Assembly (NCBI GenBank): GCA_025459175.1
Contig: JALORC010000030.1
Span: 1-57,614, forward strand
Direction of reading: 5' to 3'
Length of the DNA: 57,614 bases
Origin: Planctomycetota bacterium
GTDB taxonomy: Bacteria; Planctomycetota; UBA1135; UBA2386
Shown here piece after piece: positions 52,401-57,614 of the stretch. The notes below the pieces were generated by a model. That model was given only the letters and a program-made list of their open reading frames with translations. It did not search any database and was not told the origin of the DNA. Numbering within the stretch: the first letter of the stretch is position 1; every line of letters begins with the position of its first letter. The position numbers were made by a program, and so were the translations under genes.

Positions 52401-52883
52401 ATGCATGCCCCCGCTGCCATCGGCGTGTCCCGCGTTCGTAGCCTGCTCGCCGCCGTACTGCTGGCGCTCGCCTCGGCGGGCTGCGCGGTCCGCCTGATCG
52501 CCGAACGCGACGACGCCCTGGTCGAGAAGACGCTGCAGGTGCACGAGCAGTTCGAGCGCCTGCTGGTGGCACTCGAAGAAGCCGCCGCGACCGAGACCAC
52601 GGAGGACGGCGCCTATGCGGCCCATGCCCCCGCCTACACCGAGCTGCTGGTGTAGCTGCGGGTCATGGAGGCGCGCACCACCAGCGTGGCCCAGAACGGC
52701 ATCACGACCGAGCAGGTGAGCAACCTGCGCGACAGCATCGAGAAACTGCGCGACCAGCACCGCGCGAACAGCCGGAAGAACCCACCGCGCGAACTGAGCC
52801 TGGACCTGCTGACCACGCTGCGCGAGCCGTTCGCGCAGCAGATCCGCGCCATCCTCGTGCTGCAGCAAGCCCTCGACCGCTGA
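52401..52883 (+). pseudogene. Small lipoprotein gene interrupted by an in-frame TAG
   Basis: The ATG at 52401 starts a lipoprotein with lipobox ALASAGC. After 84 codons an amber TAG occurs at 52653-52655. Reading straight on in the same frame gives another 75 codons of the same character (LRVMEARTTSVAQNGITTEQ, then LRDSIEKLRDQHR) up to the TGA at 52881-52883. I know a family of small lipoproteins in which these two halves are joined. So the gene is either inactivated by a single G-to-T type change, or read through. The second half alone could start at ATG 52665. It is followed 16 bases later by a helical protein gene, probably co-transcribed. Confidence 0.65.
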
Positions 52884-52899
52884 ACCCACGGAACCGACC

Positions 52900-53229
52900 A
52901 TGCCAAAGCTCGACCTCGATCAGATCGTCACCGACATGGGCAAAGCCGCCCTGCCCCTGCTGAAGGACGGCGCCAAGAAGGCCAAGGAGTACGGCAAGTC
53001 CGAAGCCGAGAAGATGGCGCGCACCGCCGCGCTGCTGGCGGCCGGGATCAAGAAGGGCACCATCGACGAGGACGAAGCGCGGCTGGTGCTCGACGTGCAG
53101 AAGAACGCCAGCCGTTCGATCCTGCTGACGATCACCGGGCTCGGCATCGTCGCGGTCGAGAAGGCGATCAACGCCGCGCTGGCGGTGCTGAAGCAGGGCA
53201 TCGAGACGGCGACCGGCATCGCGCTCTGA
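52900..53229 (+). CDS. Helical protein of unknown function, 109 aa
   Basis: From the ATG at 52900. The first half is amphipathic and Lys-rich (LLKDGAKKAKEYGKSEAEKM). The second half holds a hydrophobic helix (ILLTITGLGIVAVEKAINAAL) that may insert into or lie on a membrane. No signal peptide or enzyme motif. Sixteen bases separate it from the interrupted lipoprotein gene, and both probably share a transcript and a partner role at the envelope. No family is recognised with certainty. Confidence 0.7.
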   Translation: MPKLDLDQIVTDMGKAALPLLKDGAKKAKEYGKSEAEKMARTAALLAAGIKKGTIDEDEARLVLDVQKNASRSILLTITGLGIVAVEKAINAALAVLKQGIETATGIAL

Positions 53230-53351
53230 CGGCACCTCGTGTGCAGCGCGACGGTGCCATGGCCCGCCCCTGCGCGGCGGCCGATTAGATTGGCAATCCG
53301 TGCGGTTGCCGTGCCGGCGAGCCCTCGTGCCCAACTACCGTGATCGGTCCA

Positions 53352-53705
53352 ATGAAGAAGACGATCAGCACCGAGAAGCTCCAGACCCTGCGCAAGGCCA
53401 ACGAGGGCTTCGTGCTCATCGACGTGCTCAGCAAGGCCGATTTCGACCTCGACCACATCCCCGGCGCCCGCAACGTGCCGGTCGACAGCGCCGACTTCGC
53501 GAAGTCGGTCGCCGAGAAGGGTGCTGGCAGCAAGACCCGCAAGGTCGTGCTCTACGGGCGCGGCGGCAACTGCGACGCGGCGGCGCGCGGCGTCAAGCTG
53601 CTGGGCCAGGCGTGCTTCACCAACGTGGTGGAATACGAAGGCGGCCTGCTGGCGTGGAACGAGAGCAAGCGGGCGCGGCTCGCGCGCACCGCGAAGACGA
53701 GCTGA
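53352..53705 (+). CDS. Rhodanese-like protein lacking the usual catalytic Cys
   Basis: 117 aa from the ATG at 53352; a GTG four codons upstream is possible. The rhodanese fold is clear: FVLIDVLSKADFDLDHIPGA, ARNVPVD and EYEGGLLAWNES. The active-site loop, however, reads VVLYGRGGNCDAAARG. Gly69 sits where the catalytic Cys is expected, and the only Cys (Cys74) is shifted five residues. It may be a sulfur-binding protein without transferase activity, or use Cys74 in a rearranged loop. No signal peptide, so cytoplasmic. It lies 122 bases after the helical gene. Confidence 0.85.
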   Translation: MKKTISTEKLQTLRKANEGFVLIDVLSKADFDLDHIPGARNVPVDSADFAKSVAEKGAGSKTRKVVLYGRGGNCDAAARGVKLLGQACFTNVVEYEGGLLAWNESKRARLARTAKTS

Positions 53706-53711
53706 GCCGCG

Positions 53712-54854
53712 TCAGCGACCGCTCGGCGCTTCCGCCGGTGGTGGCCCCGATGGCGCCGGCGACGTCGACACCGGCGCCCGGACGAACAGCGGACCACAGC
53801 TCCCGAGCGGCTGGCGCCACTGTTCGCTGCCGTCGGCGGCCAGCAGCACGAGGCCGTTGCCGCACGCGACGACGGTGCGGCCGTCGTGCAGGCGATGCAC
53901 ATCGGTCGGCTTCTCGGCGACGGCGAACTCGCGCACGACCTTGCCGGCGGGATCGAGCTCGATCACCTTGTCGTCGGCGTGTGCGGCGAGCACCACGTTC
54001 CCGTCAGGCAGCAAACGGAAGCCGTGGCAGCGGCTCGGCAACGGCACGGTCCGCAGCGACTCGCCCGCCATCGTGAACGAACGCAGCGAGGGCTCGTCGC
54101 GGGTGACGACGAACAGTTCGTCGTCGGCCGAGTGCTGCAGGCGGATCGCCGACACGTCGACCTCCCAACGCGCGGTGCCGTCGGGTGCTACCCGGCTCAG
54201 CACGCCGTCCCGCTGCCACGAGGTCCGGATGTGGTCGCCGTCGTCGAGCGGCAGCCACAGGGTCGCGTTCTCGCCGACCGCCTGCGACTCGACGAGCGTG
54301 CCGTCCCAGGTCCACACGCCGGCCTTGCCGCTTTTGTACGAGAGCACACCGAGCTGGTCCCCGGGCAACGGCCACGCCCCCCACGGATCCTCGCACTTGA
54401 TCTCGCGCACGGTGTTGCCGTCGAAGTCGACCTGCACGACGGCGTTCCCTTCGTGCAGGCAGACCAGGATGCACGGGGGCCCGTCGAGCGCCGCGGTGAC
54501 GCGCAGCAGTCGGTCGCGCCACGGCCCGTTGGCCGCCGCGGCGGCAACGCGGCGCAGCACGGGGGCGGCGGCGGCTGCTTCGCCGCCGAGCCGTTCGAGC
54601 ACCGCGAGGGCCACGGGCGCAGCGGCAGTGGCGCGTTCGACCTCGGCGGCGAGCAACGGCACGGCCGGGGCGCCGATCGTGAGCAACGCAGCGATGCCGT
54701 GCGAGCGGCGGGCCGGCATCAACAGCTCGGCGATGTGCTGCTGCAGCGGGCTCGGGGTGTCGCCGTGTTTGACCTTGATGACGGTCTGCGCAGCGAGTGA
54801 TGGCAGCAGCGACACCAGCAGCAGCAGAGCGGTCGATGCCTCGTTCCTGGCCAT
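53712..54854 (-). CDS. Secreted PQQ-like beta-propeller protein
   Basis: 380 aa from the ATG at 54852-54854. A signal peptide (ALLLLVSLLPSLAAQ) is followed by about 100 helical residues and then by repeated four-stranded blades. Repeats of the type VQVDFDGNTVREIKCEDPWG, LSRVAPDGTARWEVDVS, VIELDPAGKVVREFAVAE and VLLAADGSEQWRQPLG have the Gly/Trp pattern of quinoprotein-like (PQQ) propellers. No PQQ-binding or metal residues can be identified, so it may be a non-enzymatic binding protein. It ends a few bases from the convergent rhodanese gene. The substrate or partner is unknown. Confidence 0.8.
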   Translation of the reverse strand: MARNEASTALLLLVSLLPSLAAQTVIKVKHGDTPSPLQQHIAELLMPARRSHGIAALLTIGAPAVPLLAAEVERATAAAPVALAVLERLGGEAAAAAPVLRRVAAAAANGPWRDRLLRVTAALDGPPCILVCLHEGNAVVQVDFDGNTVREIKCEDPWGAWPLPGDQLGVLSYKSGKAGVWTWDGTLVESQAVGENATLWLPLDDGDHIRTSWQRDGVLSRVAPDGTARWEVDVSAIRLQHSADDELFVVTRDEPSLRSFTMAGESLRTVPLPSRCHGFRLLPDGNVVLAAHADDKVIELDPAGKVVREFAVAEKPTDVHRLHDGRTVVACGNGLVLLAADGSEQWRQPLGSCGPLFVRAPVSTSPAPSGPPPAEAPSGR

Positions 54855-54944
54855 CGTGGCATTGTGGCGCCGTTGCGGCAGGAATGGGTGCGCCGAGGCA
54901 ACAAAGCGACGCAGCGGCTCGCCAGAAGTGATCGCGCGCGGCGA

Positions 54945-57464
54945 TCAGAACACGCCGAGCACCAATCGCAGCGCATTGCTGCTGGTCACCGCGGTCAGAT
55001 TGCCGCTGGCACCGAACTCGAGCGGTGCGATCTGCTGGTGCAGCACCGCGCCGACCAGCCCGAGGCTGTTCGGGATCGAGAACGCGCTGCTCGCCGTGCC
55101 CTGGCTCGGCACCACGAGGCCGAGCAGATCCGGCGTCACCTGCAGCGTGCAGCCGGCCACACCCTGCGGCAGCACCGCCGGCAGCGGCAGCGCGGTCGTC
55201 GACAGCCCGCGAATCTCGAGTGCCACCGCGTTGGCCGGCAGCCCGGTCGCCTGCGAACGGAACGTGCTGCCGAGCCACGGCAAGCTGGTCGCGCGCAGCT
55301 GCACCGTTCCGGCCGAGCCGCTGCAGCCAGTGCCGGTCGCGACCGCGGTCGCCGGGCACGTGCTGCGCAGGCGCGCGAGCCGGCTGGAGACCTGTCCCCC
55401 GGCGACGGTGAAGCTGCCGCCGGCGAGCACGTCACCATCGGGCAGCAACGCGAGGGTGCGCACGATCCCGTTGCAGCCGGAGTCGACCGGGTTCCACGAC
55501 GCGCCGCCCCAACGGGCGATGCCTGCCATCGGCACACCACCAACCTGCACGAAGGCACCACCGGCCAGCAGGTCGCCGTCCGGCAGCAGCCGCAGCGTCA
55601 GGACCTCGAAATCGAAACCCGGGCCCAAGCGAGTCCAGCTGCTGCCGTCCCAGCGCGCCACTTCGTGCGACGGGAAGAAGCCACCGCCGGCCAGCAGGTC
55701 GCCGTTCGGCATCGCCGCCAGCGCGCTGGGGCGGAAGGGCCCACCGGGCCCCAGCGGCGACCACGCCGTGCCGTTCCAGCGGGCGATGCCAAAGGCAGCC
55801 ACACCGTAGATCTGTGTGAACCACCCGCTGATGACCAGATCGCCGTTCGGCATCACGGCCATCGCGGTCACCCAACCGTCGGTGCCGAGAGTGAACGGCG
55901 ACCACGAGGTGCCGTCCCAGACCGCGAGATTGCTCGCTTGCATGCCGTTGGCGCCGGAAAATCCGCCCCCGGCGACGAGGTCGCCGTTCGGCAGCACCGC
56001 GAGGCTCAGGACGTAGTACGGGTTCGTTTGGCCGCGATCGTCGAGGCCGGGCATCGCACTCCACGTGGTACCGTTCCAGCGCGCCATCAACGCCGCCGGC
56101 TGACCACCGGCCTGGTTGAACTCGCCGCCGACGGCGAGCTCGCCGTTCGGCAGTTCTTCGATCGCGTAGACGGGGCCGTTCACGCCGAGGCCGAGCGGCG
56201 ACCAGCTGCTGCCGTTCCAGCGCGCCACGTTGTTCGCGGCCACACCGTCGATCTGCGCGAACGAACCACCGATCACCACCTCCCCGTTGCGCAGCACCTT
56301 GCTGGCGAACACCTCGGAGAACGTCCCGCCGGTGCCGGTGGCCAACGCCGTCCAGGTCAGGCCGTTGTAGCGCGCGATCGCGTTCGCAAAGGTGCCGCCG
56401 ATGCTGGTGAAGGTGCCGCCGACGAACAACGCGCCGCTCGGGTCGACCAGCAGCGCCCTGTTCTGCGAGGACTCGGTGAGCAGCGGCGACCAACCTTGCC
56501 CGGCGCTCCAGCGCGCCAGACTGCAGTTCGGCGCACCCGGCAGATCCAGGAAACCGCCGATGACGAGGTCGCCCGGCGGCAGTTCGGCAATCGAGTAGAC
56601 GACTTGCGGCGGGCCTGCGCCGAAGCCGGTCCAGCTGATGCCGTTCCAGAGGGCGAAACCGTTGGCGAGCCCGCCACCGGCCCGCTCGAAGGCGCCGCCG
56701 ACCACGAGGTCGCCGTTGGCCAACACCTTGACGACCGAGACGCCGGCGCTCGGAGCCCATGGGTAAGGACTCAGGCCGGTGCCGATCGGCGCCCAGCTGT
56801 TGCCGTTCCAACGCGCCAGTCCTTCGACCGCGGTGCCCCCGGCCGACTGGAACTCGCCACCCGCGACCACATCGCCGTTCGGCAATGCGGCGAGCGAGCT
56901 GACGGGAAGGTCCAGGCCACCGCCGACCACGGACCAGTTGCCGCCGCTCCATCGCGCGATGTTGAGCGGCGCGAAGCCTGCCCCGAAGATCTGCCCACCG
57001 GCGTAGAGGTCGCCGTTCGCCGCGGTCGCCAGCGCGCGAACCGTCCCCTGCAAACCGATGCCCATCGGCAACCACAGCGAGCCGTTCCAGGCGGCGATGC
57101 CGCTGGCGGCGAGGCCCCCCGCCACACGGAAGGAACCACCCGCGACCAGTTCGCCGCCGGGCAGCACCGCGAGCGAGTGCACGGCGCCGTCGGTGCCGGC
57201 CCCGAACGCGCCCCACGCGCCGGTCGCCGGGTCGTAGCTGGCGATGTTGCTGGCGACGCGGTTGCCGGCAGCGCGGAACTCGCCGGCCAGCACCAGCACC
57301 GGGGTCGCGGGGCCTGGGCCATCGGGATCCCAACGGATCATCGCGTTGACCTCACCATCGACGCCCGGCACGCGGGAGCCAGGTTGCCACGTGGTCGTGC
57401 ATTGGGCGTCGAGCACCGACGCCAGCGGTGTCGACAGGATCAGGGCGACGAGGAACTTGTGCAT
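54945..57464 (-). CDS. Secreted repeat protein with 'PNGDLVAGGxF' repeats
   Basis: 839 aa. I start at the ATG at 57462-57464, which has GGAGAG six bases upstream and begins a signal peptide (MHKFLVALILSTPLASVLDA). An in-frame ATG at 57510-57512 would add 16 residues ahead of it. About fourteen repeats of roughly 50 residues follow. Each has a core like LPNGDLVAGGEF followed by a Gly-rich turn and ARWNGSSWSPLG. They should form a large beta-propeller or beta-helix. After the repeats comes a C-terminal domain of about 140 residues ending SSNALRLVLGVF. A nearly identical C-terminus ends another gene just upstream on the strand, so the two are tandem paralogues. The repeats resemble ones common in planctomycete secreted proteins. 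Binding target unknown. Confidence 0.85.
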   Translation of the reverse strand: MHKFLVALILSTPLASVLDAQCTTTWQPGSRVPGVDGEVNAMIRWDPDGPGPATPVLVLAGEFRAAGNRVASNIASYDPATGAWGAFGAGTDGAVHSLAVLPGGELVAGGSFRVAGGLAASGIAAWNGSLWLPMGIGLQGTVRALATAANGDLYAGGQIFGAGFAPLNIARWSGGNWSVVGGGLDLPVSSLAALPNGDVVAGGEFQSAGGTAVEGLARWNGNSWAPIGTGLSPYPWAPSAGVSVVKVLANGDLVVGGAFERAGGGLANGFALWNGISWTGFGAGPPQVVYSIAELPPGDLVIGGFLDLPGAPNCSLARWSAGQGWSPLLTESSQNRALLVDPSGALFVGGTFTSIGGTFANAIARYNGLTWTALATGTGGTFSEVFASKVLRNGEVVIGGSFAQIDGVAANNVARWNGSSWSPLGLGVNGPVYAIEELPNGELAVGGEFNQAGGQPAALMARWNGTTWSAMPGLDDRGQTNPYYVLSLAVLPNGDLVAGGGFSGANGMQASNLAVWDGTSWSPFTLGTDGWVTAMAVMPNGDLVISGWFTQIYGVAAFGIARWNGTAWSPLGPGGPFRPSALAAMPNGDLLAGGGFFPSHEVARWDGSSWTRLGPGFDFEVLTLRLLPDGDLLAGGAFVQVGGVPMAGIARWGGASWNPVDSGCNGIVRTLALLPDGDVLAGGSFTVAGGQVSSRLARLRSTCPATAVATGTGCSGSAGTVQLRATSLPWLGSTFRSQATGLPANAVALEIRGLSTTALPLPAVLPQGVAGCTLQVTPDLLGLVVPSQGTASSAFSIPNSLGLVGAVLHQQIAPLEFGASGNLTAVTSSNALRLVLGVF
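55380..57330 (-). repeat. Coding repeats of about 50 codons
   Basis: The DNA repeats GTTCGGCAGCA-like and CCGTTCCA-like segments about every 150-165 bases, matching protein units with a PNGDL(V/L)AGGxF core and a WNGxxW turn. The repeats are diverged, so they form a protein repeat and not a CRISPR or satellite array. Confidence 0.8.
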
Positions 57465-57470
57465 CCAGAA

Positions 57471-57476
57471 CTCTCC
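57471..57476 (-). promoter_or_regulatory. Shine-Dalgarno site deciding the start at 57464
   Basis: The minus strand reads GGAGAG six bases before the ATG at 57464. It supports that start over an in-frame ATG at 57512, which has no such signal and would place 16 residues ahead of the signal peptide. Confidence 0.6.
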
Positions 57477-57511
57477 ACGGGCATCAGGAAGGTCGAAACG
57501 GCGAACGTCCA

Positions 57512-57614
57512 TCAGAACACACCGAGCAACAGCCGCAGCGCGTTGCTGCTGGTCACCGCGGTCAGGTTGCCGCCGGCGCTGAACTCGAGCGGCGCGATCT
57601 GCTGGTGCAACACC
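57512..57614 (-). CDS. C-terminal fragment of a tandem paralogue of the repeat protein
   Basis: The window edge cuts this gene; only its last 33 codons and stop (TGA at 57512-57514) are visible. They read LEFSAGGNLTAVTSSNALR and end LLLGVF, differing at a few positions from the end of the gene at 54945. So it is the C-terminal domain of a second secreted repeat protein. It lies directly upstream on the same strand, 47 bases from the start of its neighbour. The two are probably an operon of tandem duplicates. Confidence 0.85.
   Translation of the reverse strand, partial: VLHQQIAPLEFSAGGNLTAVTSSNALRLLLGVF

Noticed and set aside
53706..53711. A terminator between the convergent rhodanese and propeller genes
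   Set aside because: The gap is only 6 bases and I see no stem-loop with a T-run in it; the same holds for the 9-base gap at 51572-51580.
55380..57330. Regular repeats that could be a CRISPR or satellite array
   Set aside because: The repeats are about 150 bases, diverged and in frame, and encode protein repeats of a secreted protein.

Overview
The window is 57.6 kb of mostly very GC-rich bacterial DNA, with two stretches of visibly lower G+C (about 1-4300 and about 9750-11300). The gene set points to a Gram-negative bacterium with a periplasm: an OprB-type porin, lipoprotein signals, an outer-membrane polysaccharide export lipoprotein and an exosortase locus. My best guess is a planctomycete. 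The reasons are the secreted protein made of repeats around 'LPNGDLVAGGxF' with a conserved C-terminal module, the Bat aerotolerance operon and the large number of unknown secreted proteins. This is inference; no 16S or ribosomal gene is present.

Layout. 1-195: the start of an IS630-family transposase. 328-4006: a lower-GC two-gene unit of an adenine DNA methyltransferase and a PD-(D/E)XK nuclease-like protein, probably a compact restriction or defence module. 4305-14130: a minus-strand run of tightly coupled, mostly unknown small genes. It includes two genes of phage recombination type (an SMC-like ATPase and a widespread phage protein family) and a 74-aa phage-type protein. It also holds a secreted protein and a low-GC pair (Cys-rich secreted plus membrane-anchored). 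It looks like a prophage remnant or phage-derived island. 14362-17955: OprB porin, chemoreceptor and a small secreted protein, followed by tRNA-Leu(TAA) at 18000. 18098-24017: a six-gene Bat operon, each gene overlapping the next by 4 bases. 24112-26386: an M50-like membrane protease and an NtrC-type regulator. 26439-30455: a 1338-aa TPR-like protein.

30392-40994 is an exopolysaccharide locus of the exosortase-A type on the minus strand. Reading in the direction of transcription it encodes export lipoprotein, chain-length protein, O-antigen-ligase-like protein, asparagine synthase-like amidotransferase, two glycosyltransferases, an exosortase fused to EpsI, and a polysaccharide deacetylase. 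41177-43978 is a large anchored protein with regulatory-like beta-sandwich domains.

44010-57614 is housekeeping and accessory material: a GH63-like glycosidase, a pseudouridine synthase, a BNR-repeat/MoaD-like pair, two hotdog-fold genes flanking a zeta-type toxin-antitoxin pair, MsrB, a lipoprotein gene interrupted by an in-frame TAG, a rhodanese lacking the usual cysteine, and secreted beta-propeller proteins. The last two of these are tandem paralogues; one is cut by the window edge.

No stretch longer than 300 bases is free of a gene call. The larger gaps (124-327, 4007-4304, 11690-11947, 40995-41176, 52202-52400) hold only probable promoters, a hairpin or nothing I can identify. I see no rRNA and no CRISPR array.
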